DNA from: Candidatus Azobacteroides pseudotrichonymphae
GTDB taxonomy: Bacteria; Bacteroidota; Bacteroidia; Bacteroidales; Azobacteroidaceae
DNA: 64,000 bases
Assembly (NCBI GenBank): GCA_002091395.1
Contig: AP017913.1
Span: 240,001-304,000, forward strand
Direction: 5' to 3'
The notes below the pieces were generated by a model. The model was not told the DNA's origin. It worked only from the letters and a program-made list of their open reading frames with translations, and ran no database searches. The number at the start of each line of letters is the position of its first letter. Within the stretch, counting starts at the first letter, position 1. Shown piece after piece: positions 11,269 through 20,620 of this stretch. The position numbers were made by a program, and so were the translations under genes.

Positions 11269-11524
11269 TTAAAATATAATATTTAATAATATTCAAACGT
11301 ATTAATTAATTGAAAATTACGAAAGCATTTCATGTTTGTACATATATATTGATGTTGTCACTTGTATCAATTTTTTAAAAAAATAAATTAGAATTAAAAT
11401 ATTTAAAATTTAAAGTTACAAAACGATTTTTACAGTTTATAGTAATTTTAATTAAAGCATATTAAAATGTCATTAAAAACAATTGGGTTAATTGATTTGT
11501 TTATAAAGTATTTATTTGTTATAT

Positions 11525-13354
11525 ATGAAGATACGATTGCGTAGTAGAGAAAGTACTTATGGACGAAAAATGGCTGGAGCACGTGCTTTATGGAAGGCTA
11601 ATGGAATGAAAGATGAACAATTTAACAGACCTATTATTGCAATAGTTAATTCTTTTACTCAGTTTGTGCCTGGGCATATGCATTTACATGAAATAGGCCA
11701 ATTTGTAAAATCAGAAATAGAAAAACAAGGATGTTTTGCTGCAGAATTCAATACAATAGCTATTGATGACGGCATTGCAATGGGGCATAGTGGCATGTTA
11801 TATTCTTTACCTGCACGTGATTTAATAGCAGACAGTGTAGAATACATGATACAGGCACACAAAGCTGATGCTATGATTTGTATTAGTAATTGTGATAAAA
11901 TTACTCCTGGAATGTTGATGGCGTCTATGAGATTAAATATTCCAACTATTTTTGTATCTGGAGGACCTATGGAAGCTGGACATTTAAATGGTCGTAATTT
12001 GGATTTAATTGATGCAATTACTCAAAGTTCAAAATTTTCTGTTAGTAATGAGCAAATTTATCAGGTGGAATTGAATGCTTGTCCAACGTGTGGATCATGT
12101 TCTGGAATGTTTACTGCAAATTCTATGAATTGTTTAAATGAAGCAATTGGGTTAGCATTGCCTGGGAATGGGACTATTGTATCAACTCATATTCGTCGTA
12201 AACAAATTTTTTCAGATGCTGCTCAATTAATAGTAAAAAACGCTTATAAATATTACCAAGATGGAGATGAAAGTGTTCTTCCTTTAAATATAGCTACTCG
12301 TGAAGCATTTTTAAATGCGATGACTTTAGATATTGCCATGGGTGGATCAACTAATACAGTTTTACATTTGTTGGCTATTGCTTATGAAGCTGGAGTAAAT
12401 TTTACATTGCAAGATATTGATGAACTTTCTAGGATAACACCTTGTCTTTGCAAGGTTTCTCCTAATACTGATAAGTATTACATTCAAGATGTAAATCGTG
12501 CTGGTGGTGTTATTAGTATCTTATCTGAATTACATAAAGGGAAATTAATAAAAACTTCTGCTAATAGGGTTGATGGATTGACTTTAGGAGAAGCTATTAA
12601 TAAATACTGCATTTGCAGTATCAATGTCACAGAAGAAGCAATAAACAAATATAAATCTGCTCCAGGAAATACATTTAATTTTATTATGGCATCTCAACAA
12701 AATGATTATAGTACTTTAGATATTGACCGAATGAATGGATGTATTCGTAGTATAACTCATGCTTATAGTTCAGATGGAGGATTAGCTGTATTGAAGGGAA
12801 ATATTGCTATAGATGGATGTGTAGTAAAAACTGCTGGAGTAGATGAAAATATTTTTATATTCCGTGGATTTGCTAGAGTATTTAACTCTCAAGAGTCAGC
12901 TTGTGAAGAAATTTTAAAAGGCAAAATTTCTCCAGGTGATATAGTTGTAATTATTTATGAAGGTCCAAAAGGTGGTCCCGGAATGCAAGAAATGCTTTAT
13001 CCTACTTCTTATATTAAATCTAGTAATTTAGGTAAAAAGTGCGCTCTAATTACCGATGGACGTTTTTCTGGTGGAACTTCTGGCCTATCTATTGGTCATA
13101 TATCACCTGAGGCTGCCGTTGGTGGAAACATTGCATTGGTTAGAAATAATGATATAATATATATTAATATTCATGAAAGAACAATAAATGTATTAGTATC
13201 AAAAGAAGAATTAGAAGAAAGGAGAAAAGAAGAATTAAAACGTGGAAGTGAAGCATTTACACCATTGAATCGTAGAAGAACTGTTTCTAAAGCGCTAATT
13301 GCCTATTCATCGATGGTTAGTTCTGCTGATAAAGGTGCTGTACGGGTTACATAA
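11525..13354 (+). CDS. ilvD: Dihydroxy-acid dehydratase
   Basis: The Fe-S enzyme of isoleucine and valine synthesis that dehydrates dihydroxy acids to 2-keto acids. From the ATG it is 609 residues. Fe-S and active-site motifs are [37 protein letters not shown] and LPGNGT. The C-terminal signature is [24 protein letters not shown] three codons upstream is in frame. In Bacteroides ilvD usually begins an ilvD-ilvB-ilvN-ilvC operon; here it stands alone, facing a bidirectional terminator. Amino acid synthesis fits a symbiont that supplies its host. Confidence 0.96.
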   Translation: MKIRLRSRESTYGRKMAGARALWKANGMKDEQFNRPIIAIVNSFTQFVPGHMHLHEIGQFVKSEIEKQGCFAAEFNTIAIDDGIAMGHSGMLYSLPARDLIADSVEYMIQAHKADAMICISNCDKITPGMLMASMRLNIPTIFVSGGPMEAGHLNGRNLDLIDAITQSSKFSVSNEQIYQVELNACPTCGSCSGMFTANSMNCLNEAIGLALPGNGTIVSTHIRRKQIFSDAAQLIVKNAYKYYQDGDESVLPLNIATREAFLNAMTLDIAMGGSTNTVLHLLAIAYEAGVNFTLQDIDELSRITPCLCKVSPNTDKYYIQDVNRAGGVISILSELHKGKLIKTSANRVDGLTLGEAINKYCICSINVTEEAINKYKSAPGNTFNFIMASQQNDYSTLDIDRMNGCIRSITHAYSSDGGLAVLKGNIAIDGCVVKTAGVDENIFIFRGFARVFNSQESACEEILKGKISPGDIVVIIYEGPKGGPGMQEMLYPTSYIKSSNLGKKCALITDGRFSGGTSGLSIGHISPEAAVGGNIALVRNNDIIYINIHERTINVLVSKEELEERRKEELKRGSEAFTPLNRRRTVSKALIAYSSMVSSADKGAVRVT

Positions 13355-13477
13355 TTTTTAATATTCCAAAATTAACCAATGTTTAGTGTTAATATTTTAC
13401 AGTAATTATTGTACATATAAAAATTAATAATTAAGTAAAAGTTATTAATATATCAAAAAATTAAATTTATATTAAGC

Positions 13478-13496
13478 GCACTGTTATTAACAGTGC
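13478..13496. terminator. Bidirectional terminator between ilvD and yidC
   Basis: GCACTGTTA and TAACAGTGC form a perfect 9-bp stem with a 1-nt centre in the 171-bp gap between two convergent genes. Flanking A- and T-rich sequence on both sides suits termination from either direction. Confidence 0.6.
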
Positions 13497-13525
13497 TAAA
13501 GTAATTTAAAATTTTTTCTAAAAAA

Positions 13526-15370
13526 TTATCTATTTTTCCTTCTAAGTTGTTGTTGCATTAATTTTTGTCGTCTTTGTTGCATTTTTTCCAAACGTGTTAT
13601 AAAATTAGGTTTGTTTTTAACAAGTTTTATTTTCTTTTTATTTTCTTCTAATTTATTAAGTAATTTAGTTTCATCAACTAGTATACGAAAAATAATTGTT
13701 TGTGCAATAGTTATTAATGTAGAAATCAAGTAGTAATAGTTTAATCCTGCAGGATATGAATTGAGGAAAAAAAACATTACAATTGGCATAAGATACATCA
13801 GCCACTTTGAATTTGAAAATTGTTCTTGCTCAGTATTTTGTTGGTACATTGTATATTTAGTGTTTAATATAGTAGCTAATGACATTAATAAACAAAATAA
13901 ACTAATATGATTATCTAAAAATTTGGAAATGAAATAAATATTATTGTTCCAATGTATTATTGAATCATAGGTAGATAAGTCATCTGCCCATAAAAAAAAA
14001 TGATGCCTTAAACTTATAGAAGAAGGGAAAAATGTGAATAAAGCAATTAGAAATGGCATTTGCAGTAACATTGGTAAACATCCTGTCATTGGATTAACAC
14101 CCACTTGACGGTATAATTCCATTGTTTTTTGTTGTCTAGTCAATGCATTTTCTCTTCCTTGATATTTAGAGTTAATAGTTTCTATTTGTGGTCTTAGGAC
14201 TCGTATCTTTGCTGAGGATATAAAAGATTTATATGTTAGTGGGAAAAGTGCAAATTTAATAATTAATGTCAGGAGAAAAATTGCTAACCCTAGTGTAATT
14301 TTCAACTTACTTGTTAGCCAATCAAATAAAGGTATAATTAAATATTTATTAATCGAACGAAAAAGATTCCATCCTAATGGAACAAGTTTTTCTAATTCGA
14401 AATTTTGATTTTTTAGTTTTGTTTTATCATAATTTTTTAATAATGTATAGTCATTTGGACCAAAATAAAAATTAAATTTTAATTGCTTTAAATCGTTATA
14501 TGAAACATCTGTTGATGTATTATATTCTTTTATGTATTGTTTATCTACTAAATATTTTGAGTATAATTTTGTTGATTCAAAATTATTTTGAGTAATAAAT
14601 ACAGAAGAAAAAAATTGATCTTTATATCCTATCCATTGTAATTTATTTGAAATATTTTTGATATCATCTTTAGTTTCACATAGTTGTTTTACATCACCAG
14701 CTAAAAATCTATAAGTCAATCTAGCATAGCGTTCTTCAAATTTTCGACATTTCTCCTGTTGTCGTATTTTTTGTGCCCATTGAATATTTAATAAATGCAT
14801 GCATGGAGAAAGTTTTGTTTTAATGTTGCTAGAATTAAAACAAAAATCTACCATATAATCATTAGGATGCATAGTGTACATGAAATCTATATATCTATTT
14901 GCTCCTAAATTTAATCGTAAAATAGCTTGTAACTTTGATTTTGTAATTATTTCAAAATAAAAATTATTAGAATTAATTACTTGGCCATTATCAGAAATAA
15001 AAGTTATATTAAATACAGACTCATTTCTTTTGAATAAATATAATGGTTCTTTTTTGTAATTAGTATATTTTTTTAATTTCACTGAACAAATATACCCACC
15101 TTTGTTACTTATTTTAATTTCCATTAAAGAATTTTGAATAACTGTAAATTTTTCAGTTACATGTTGTGTTAAATTTTTAAAATTATCGTGACCGTTTTTT
15201 TGATTAGTTTGTTTTGTAGATTCATAAATGTTTTTTGTTTTATTTGACAATGATTCCATTTTAATAGTGTGGTTAGTATTTTCTTTTTGAGTTAAGTAGT
15301 TGTTCAGATAAGGATACCCAAACAGTACTAAAAAAATAAGTATAAATCCAACAGTATTATTTTTATTCAT
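13526..15370 (-). CDS. yidC: Membrane protein insertase YidC
   Basis: YidC inserts proteins into the inner membrane alone or with Sec. The 614-residue protein has the full Gram-negative architecture: an N-terminal membrane span (about residues 6-25), a large periplasmic domain (about 70-340), then the conserved five-span core. Core signatures include LIIKFALFPLTYKSFISSAK and GVNPMTGCLPMLLQMPFLIA. The C-terminus is a basic tail rich in Lys, Arg and Gln for ribosome contact. It follows pyrG by 13 bp, a gene pair kept in Bacteroidales. Confidence 0.96.
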   Translation of the reverse strand: MNKNNTVGFILIFLVLFGYPYLNNYLTQKENTNHTIKMESLSNKTKNIYESTKQTNQKNGHDNFKNLTQHVTEKFTVIQNSLMEIKISNKGGYICSVKLKKYTNYKKEPLYLFKRNESVFNITFISDNGQVINSNNFYFEIITKSKLQAILRLNLGANRYIDFMYTMHPNDYMVDFCFNSSNIKTKLSPCMHLLNIQWAQKIRQQEKCRKFEERYARLTYRFLAGDVKQLCETKDDIKNISNKLQWIGYKDQFFSSVFITQNNFESTKLYSKYLVDKQYIKEYNTSTDVSYNDLKQLKFNFYFGPNDYTLLKNYDKTKLKNQNFELEKLVPLGWNLFRSINKYLIIPLFDWLTSKLKITLGLAIFLLTLIIKFALFPLTYKSFISSAKIRVLRPQIETINSKYQGRENALTRQQKTMELYRQVGVNPMTGCLPMLLQMPFLIALFTFFPSSISLRHHFFLWADDLSTYDSIIHWNNNIYFISKFLDNHISLFCLLMSLATILNTKYTMYQQNTEQEQFSNSKWLMYLMPIVMFFFLNSYPAGLNYYYLISTLITIAQTIIFRILVDETKLLNKLEENKKKIKLVKNKPNFITRLEKMQQRRQKLMQQQLRRKNR

Positions 15371-15383
15371 TTTTGATCAATTT

Positions 15384-17003
15384 TCACACATGTAAAATCT
15401 TGTTTATTGAAGAAATAGATGCTTCTATAAAACTTATAAATAAAGGATTTGGTTTAACTATTGTACTTTGGTATTCTGGATGGAATTGTGTTCCTATGTA
15501 CCAATTTAAGTTAGGAATTTCTATTATTTCTACTAAATTAGTATCTGGGTTAATACCAGTGCATTTCATTCCTTTTTTTTCAAATAAATTTTTATATGTA
15601 ATATTAAATTCATAGCGATGACGGTGACGTTCTTTTATTATGTTAGTTTTATATGCTTTTATGGCTTTTGAGTTTTTTTCTAGTTGGCATTCATAAGTTC
15701 CTAGTCGCATAGAGCCACCTACAACTGTTAGGTGTTTTTGTTTTTCCATTAAATCTATTACTTTTTCCGAAGTTGTTTGATCTATTTCGGTAGAATTTGC
15801 ATCAGTTAATCCTAGTACATTTCGAGCAAATTCAATAATCATACACTGCATCCCCAAGCAAATACCAAAAGTTGGTTTATTTTTTTCTCGTGCATATTTT
15901 AATGCTATAAGTTTTCCTTCAATTCCGCGCTTGCCGAATCCTGGGGCAATTATGATTCCATTTATATTTTTTAAATGACTAATTACATTGTATTCATTAA
16001 TTTTTTCAGAATGAATAAGAATCAAATTCAATTTATGTTTGTGAAAAGTTGCTGCTTGTAATAACGATTCGCTAATAGATTTATAAGCATCTGGCAAATC
16101 AGCGTATTTGCCCACAATTCCTATTGTCACTGTTTGTTTTGCTGATTTCATTTTTTTTATAAAATTCTCCCAATGAGTTATATCTGATTCAATGTTATTA
16201 GTTATGTGCATTTTATTTAAAATGATTTCATCTAGCGCTTGTTTTTTTAATATAATTGGAACTTCGTAGATACTAGGAACATCATATGACTGAATAACAG
16301 AACTTTCATCAACATTGCAAAATAATGCTACCTTGCGGCAAATGTTTCTATCTAGTTCTTTTTCTGTACGGAGAACAAGAATATTTGGTTGAATTCCTTG
16401 TTCTTGAAGAGATTTAACAGAATGTTGAGTTGGTTTTGTTTTTACTTCTTTAGATGCAACTATGTAAGGAACGTATGTTAAATGAATACATAAACAATTT
16501 TCAACTAATTCCCATACCAATTGACGTACACTTTCTAAAAATGGCAGTGATTCAATATCTCCTACTGTTCCTCCAATCTCTATAATTATAAAATCATAGT
16601 CTCCTTTTTTTCCTAATATCATTATATTATGTTTGATTTCATCTGTAATATGTGGAATAACTTGAACAGTTTTTCCAAGAAAATTTCCTTTACGCTCTTT
16701 ATTTATTACATTTTGATAAATGCGGCCAGCAGTAACATTGTTTGCTTTACTTGTCAAAATATTTAAAAAACGTTCATAGTGTCCTAAATCTAAATCTGTT
16801 TCACAACCATCACTTGTTACATAGCACTCTCCATGCTCATAAGGGTTAAGTGTCCCAGGATCAATATTTATGTAGGGGTCAAATTTTTGTATTGTGACTT
16901 TGTATCCTCTTCCTTGCAGGAGTTTTCCTATAGATGCTGCAACAATTCCTTTCCCTAAAGATGAAACAACCCCACCTGTAACGAAAATATATTTTGTAAA
17001 CAT
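15384..17003 (-). CDS. pyrG: CTP synthase
   Basis: The enzyme aminates UTP to CTP using glutamine. The 539 residues cover a synthetase domain with VTGGVVSSLGKGIVAASIGK at the start and a C-terminal class I glutamine amidotransferase domain with GICLGMQCM (nucleophile Cys) and QFHPEYQS. No truncation. It is the first gene of a pyrG-yidC pair. Confidence 0.97.
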   Translation of the reverse strand: MFTKYIFVTGGVVSSLGKGIVAASIGKLLQGRGYKVTIQKFDPYINIDPGTLNPYEHGECYVTSDGCETDLDLGHYERFLNILTSKANNVTAGRIYQNVINKERKGNFLGKTVQVIPHITDEIKHNIMILGKKGDYDFIIIEIGGTVGDIESLPFLESVRQLVWELVENCLCIHLTYVPYIVASKEVKTKPTQHSVKSLQEQGIQPNILVLRTEKELDRNICRKVALFCNVDESSVIQSYDVPSIYEVPIILKKQALDEIILNKMHITNNIESDITHWENFIKKMKSAKQTVTIGIVGKYADLPDAYKSISESLLQAATFHKHKLNLILIHSEKINEYNVISHLKNINGIIIAPGFGKRGIEGKLIALKYAREKNKPTFGICLGMQCMIIEFARNVLGLTDANSTEIDQTTSEKVIDLMEKQKHLTVVGGSMRLGTYECQLEKNSKAIKAYKTNIIKERHRHRYEFNITYKNLFEKKGMKCTGINPDTNLVEIIEIPNLNWYIGTQFHPEYQSTIVKPNPLFISFIEASISSINKILHV

Positions 17004-17084
17004 TTGTTTATTTTTTTTTTTACAAAAAATACCAGATTAAAAATTAATTATAATATAGTCCAGTTTATTTTTTATTATCTTAAT

Positions 17085-17973
17085 TGTAAAGTGTCACCTT
17101 CTACAAGAAGGTAGTTAAATGATTTTTTATTGAGATTATAAAGAGTTTTCATACGTACACCATGTAGTTGAGATATCTTATGCATGGATTCACCACGTTT
17201 TACAACATGTTTAAAATACGGAATCTTTGCTTTTTTTTTTTTTTTTCTAGATAAATGATATCACCATTACATAAACGAAAATTCCGAGAGATCTCGTTGT
17301 ATCTAATTAAGTTTTCATAACGTATTCCTACATCTTCAGCAATTTGTTTACAACTATCTTTTTTCTTAGCAATAATATACAACAATCCATTATAACTCTT
17401 GTAAGGAATACGATTACCACATATACATGAGCAGTTCTTTGTATTTTTTTTAGTGTTTGGATCACTGTCTTCATCAAAAAGGTAAAGATTGTAATCCTCT
17501 ATTAGTTTGATTAGTTTACAAGCATAAAATTTATCTGAAGCATAACCACACTTTTGTAATTCATTTGCCCATCCTACATAATCTTTCGAATTTAGTGTAA
17601 ATAATGAAGCATACCGATTTTTATGTAAAAAATCTGAGTAGTCATAAAATGAATCACTTGCTTTTTCATATTTTCTAAAACATTCATTTTGTTCATCATC
17701 AGAATAATAATAACATTCACCTTCCCAATCTGAATGACATTTAATTCCAAAATGGTTATTAGTTTCCTTAGTTAGTTTACTTTTCCCAGCGTTGCTTTCT
17801 AATAAGCTCTGAGATAAAGTAATACTGGCCGGAATTTCATATTTATACATTATTTCAATAGCTAGCGGACAATAAGCACCTATATAGTCCAAATAATCTT
17901 GTTTAGATGCTTTGAGCTGATAAAAAATTAATATATAAAAAAAAAACAATAAAATTTTTGATTTTCTTAACAA
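17085..17973 (-). pseudogene. Glucosaminidase (GH73) with LysM repeats, frameshifted at poly-A
   Basis: The gene starts with a signal peptide and a mannosyl-glycoprotein endo-beta-N-acetylglucosaminidase-like (GH73) domain: SITLSQSLLESNAGKSKL, NNHFGIKCHSDWEGE and YASLFTLNSKDYVGWANELQ. This enzyme type cuts peptidoglycan glycan strands in the periplasm. A LysM domain follows (about residues 190-235). Frame 1 stops at 17200, 257 residues long, just past a run of 16 A (17231-17246). One base out of frame, coding resumes with KHVVKRGESMHKISQ and LLVEGDTLQLR, a second LysM ending at 17085. The full product needs 17 or 14 A. It may be a sequencing error, a true pseudogene, or rescued by polymerase slippage. 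Confidence 0.8.
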
Positions 17974-18097
17974 ATTTATAATGATACTTTCTCATATCTA
18001 AATATCTATTTTAGTACACTAACTAATTTAGTATGGACCAAATTGTTAAACAAGTTTAAGAAATTTGAAAAACATGAAAAACTAAAATTTATAGACT

Positions 18098-18150
18098 AAC
18101 ATCACAATACTCTGATGCTAATTATATTAGCATCAGAGTATTGTGATGTT
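18098..18150. repeat. Perfect 25-bp inverted repeat between genes
   Basis: Arms 18098-18122 and 18126-18150 are exact reverse complements with a 3-nt loop. It lies downstream of the rubrerythrin gene and upstream of the glucosaminidase gene, both on the minus strand. Much longer than a usual terminator stem and without a strong T-run on the minus strand. It may still end the rubrerythrin transcript. Confidence 0.85.
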
Positions 18151-18230
18151 TTTATAGAATTTCTCTCCAATGTAAAAAAATGCAAACAATACCTATAATA
18201 GTATTTAAAGTTGACACTTTAGAATTTTAA

Positions 18231-18779
18231 TTAACTGAAATAACGATAATACAATCCTTCAAATACTTGACCATGCCTAGCCTCATCTTTTGCCATTTCA
18301 TGAATAGTATCGTGAACGGCATCCGCATTATGCTGTTTTGCTAAAGTAGCGATGCGTTTTTTATCTGCACAAGCATTTGACTCAGCATTCATTCTTTTTT
18401 CCAAATTAGTCTTTGTGTCCCAAACCATTTCTCCTAATAATTCTGCGAGTTTTGCAGCATGATCAGCTTCTTCTAAAGCTATACGATTGTATGCCTCAGC
18501 AATCTCTGGAAATCCTTCGCGATCAGCTTGACGGCCCATTGCTAAGTACATGCCAACTTCGGAACACTCCCCTGTAAAATGAGCTTTTAATCCGTTTAAG
18601 ACTTCGATATTACTTCCATTAGCACTTCCTATATGATGCTCGTCTACAAATTTTAGTTTTTCATGTTTTTCAAATTTCTTAAACTTGTTTTGTGGCTGTC
18701 CACATTGTTGACACAAATTTGGAGCCTGTTCTCCCTCATGGATGTAACCACAAACAACGCAAATCCACTTTGTTTTCAT
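18231..18779 (-). CDS. Reverse rubrerythrin
   Basis: A 182-residue non-haem iron protein in which the rubredoxin domain comes first. Cys7, Cys10, Cys23 and Cys26 form the two CxxC rubredoxin knuckles. A ferritin-like diiron domain follows with ExxH-type motifs ([11 protein letters not shown], and [12 protein letters not shown] near the C-terminus). Reverse rubrerythrins act as NADH-linked peroxide and oxygen reductases in anaerobes. It is a single gene with its own likely promoter. In a cell that fixes nitrogen it could protect the oxygen-sensitive nitrogenase, which is inference. Confidence 0.93.
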   Translation of the reverse strand: MKTKWICVVCGYIHEGEQAPNLCQQCGQPQNKFKKFEKHEKLKFVDEHHIGSANGSNIEVLNGLKAHFTGECSEVGMYLAMGRQADREGFPEIAEAYNRIALEEADHAAKLAELLGEMVWDTKTNLEKRMNAESNACADKKRIATLAKQHNADAVHDTIHEMAKDEARHGQVFEGLYYRYFS

Positions 18780-18814
18780 TTAATTTTTCGACTTAAATAA
18801 TTAAAACTTTGGTT

Positions 18815-18846
18815 CAAAAGTAAGTAATATATATTAAAAAATCAAA
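18815..18846 (-). promoter_or_regulatory. Bacteroidetes-type promoter for rubrerythrin
   Basis: On the minus strand, TTTG (18843-18846) is followed after exactly 20 nt by TACTTTTG (18815-18822), matching the Bacteroidetes primary sigma factor consensus TTTG-N19-21-TAnnTTTG. The predicted transcript start is about 30 nt before the ATG. Confidence 0.55.
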
Positions 18847-19449
18847 TCTTGTTTTTGTTTTAACTATTATTGAAATGTTTTTTAAAAATTTTTACAAAAA
18901 ATCTTGGATATATTAAAAAGTTTTTAGCATATGCAAATTTTTTAATGTTTATGCTTAGTTGTATAGTTAAGTTTAAGTATGTAAAAATTTACAATTTTAA
19001 ATAAAGTTATTCAACTTAACTTTTTTATTTTAATTTGTTGATCATTACATCAAAATTTGATTTGTATTGATTCTGTTGTAAATTTTTTTTTTAATTATTT
19101 TAGAGTGAATAAAAATGTTTTTAAAAAATATTTATAATAATTTTATATGTTATTGTTTTTTATTTGATGCTTTAATTGGTACGTCTGTTCCAGATAATAA
19201 ATCGCCAGAATATCTGTTTAGTTACAAAACTAATTTTTATTTTAAAATTAATTCTTGGCAATATTTTTTAGAAAAAAAATTACATTTTAAAATATTTTAA
19301 ATGTATTGTTAGTTATAGTAGTGATTATGCTAAGTAATATTATAATTAAGTAATATTATAAATTGAGATGATTTGTAATCAATTAAAATTTTTACTAATC
19401 TTTTTACATTTTTAAGTTGTAAATCGTAGGATTTTTATCAGAAATAAAG

Positions 19450-19467
19450 TTGAATTTTGTAATTCAA
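19450..19467 (-). terminator. Possible terminator after korB
   Basis: TTGAATT and AATTCAA form a 7-bp stem with a 4-nt loop, 45 bp past the korB stop. On the minus strand the following sequence is only moderately T-rich. Weak call. Confidence 0.35.
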
Positions 19468-19511
19468 AACCAGATAAATTTTTGAAAAACTAAATGATGA
19501 ATAATTTAAAA

Positions 19512-20516
19512 TTATGAAATTTCCCATACGTCTCCAGACATTAAAAAATCGTTTAGAGTTCTTTCTGTTTTTGTAGTTTTTATTTTTTGAATTTGTTTTT
19601 CAACTTCAATGTCATATACTTGAGATTCTACATTGCGGATAATTCCTAGTGCTAAAGGAAGTTCATCTCCATCCATCAAAGCTAATTTTAAATGTAAGTT
19701 CGGATCAGTAGTTGTTTCGTCATGCACTAAAACATCATTCAATGTATAACCGTTTTCCCCGATAGTTGCAACTTTTAAATTAAATCCATCCAATACAATC
19801 CCTTTGTTATTTTTTTCTCCAAATATCATTTTTTCTCCATGATGTAAAAATATAGTTTTATTTAGTCGATTGCTGTTACTAATAATATCATTATTAATTC
19901 CATTATTAAAAATTACGCAGTTCAGAATAAATTCAATTACTGAAGTTCCTTTGTGATGAGCAGCTTCAATTAACAATTTTGATGAATTTTCTATATTAGA
20001 ATCAAGTGTGCGAGCAAAAAAACATCCACGAGCTCCAATTACTAGTTCAGCTGGTCTAAATGGATTTTCTATTGTTCCATAAGGTGAAGATTTAGAAATA
20101 AATCCGCGATTTGAAGTCGGAGAGTATTGCCCTTTAGTTAAACCGTATATTTTATTATTCATCAATAAAATATTGATATCTACGTTACGGCGAATAGTAT
20201 GAATAAAATGATTTCCTCCAATTGCTAAACAATCGCCATCTCCAGTTGCTAGCCAAACTGACAAATTTGGATTTGCTACTTTTACTCCAGTTGCAACAGC
20301 TGCACCACGCCCATGTATAGTATGAAATCCATAGGTATTCATGTAATAAGGCAATCGAGATGAGCATCCAATGCCAGAGATGACAACTATATTGTGTGGA
20401 GCTATTTCCAATGTAGCCATTGCTTTATGAAGACTACTTAATATTCCATAATTACCACATCCAGGGCACCAACATATTTGTTGAGAATTTTTGAAATCAG
20501 ATACTTTGTATGTCAT
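19512..20516 (-). CDS. korB: 2-oxoacid:ferredoxin oxidoreductase, beta subunit
   Basis: The thiamine-diphosphate subunit of a 2-oxoacid (probably 2-oxoglutarate) ferredoxin oxidoreductase. It is 334 residues. WCPGCGNYGILSSL near residue 16 and the TPP/Mg motif GDGDCLAIGGNHF with NNKIYGLTKGQYSPTS are diagnostic. The partner alpha-gamma subunit gene lies 104 bp upstream on the same strand. With CoA the enzyme oxidises the 2-oxoacid and reduces ferredoxin at low potential, or runs in reverse for reductive carboxylation. It is a plausible source of electrons for the nitrogenase of this genome. The exact substrate is uncertain. Confidence 0.93.
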   Translation of the reverse strand: MTYKVSDFKNSQQICWCPGCGNYGILSSLHKAMATLEIAPHNIVVISGIGCSSRLPYYMNTYGFHTIHGRGAAVATGVKVANPNLSVWLATGDGDCLAIGGNHFIHTIRRNVDINILLMNNKIYGLTKGQYSPTSNRGFISKSSPYGTIENPFRPAELVIGARGCFFARTLDSNIENSSKLLIEAAHHKGTSVIEFILNCVIFNNGINNDIISNSNRLNKTIFLHHGEKMIFGEKNNKGIVLDGFNLKVATIGENGYTLNDVLVHDETTTDPNLHLKLALMDGDELPLALGIIRNVESQVYDIEVEKQIQKIKTTKTERTLNDFLMSGDVWEIS

Positions 20517-20540
20517 AAAATTGAATCTTATTTGATTTTT

Positions 20541-20606
20541 TTAAATCTATACATTATTGATCAATTATTGTTTGCTTATAAATTGATTAATTAATGTATA
20601 GATTAA
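20541..20606. repeat. Long imperfect hairpin between korA and korB
   Basis: Left arm 20541-20566 and right arm 20581-20606 pair with one bulge on each side and one mismatch or G-T pair. The core AATCTATACATTA (20544-20556) and its reverse complement (20592-20604) are perfect. It fills the gap between the two subunit genes. It could set the korA:korB ratio by partial termination or by protecting RNA ends. Confidence 0.55.
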
Positions 20607-20620
20607 TTTTTATATTAAAA

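Larger units (their letters stand above)
18780..19511. other. Gene-free region between rubrerythrin and korB
   Basis: About 0.73 kb. It contains the rubrerythrin promoter at its left end, a 16-bp tandem duplication (two copies of TAAGTAATATTATAA, 19331-19361) and a hairpin near korB. A 61-codon open frame at 19115-19300 (+) resembles nothing I know and is not called a gene. Confidence 0.55.

Noticed and set aside
19115..19300. A 61-codon open frame on the + strand with an ATG start
   Set aside because: Composition is that of AT-rich spacer, it matches no family I know and no promoter or operon supports it.
19331..19361. A repeat array or CRISPR
   Set aside because: Only two tandem 15-16 bp copies with no spacers; no CRISPR-like array or cas gene exists in the window.
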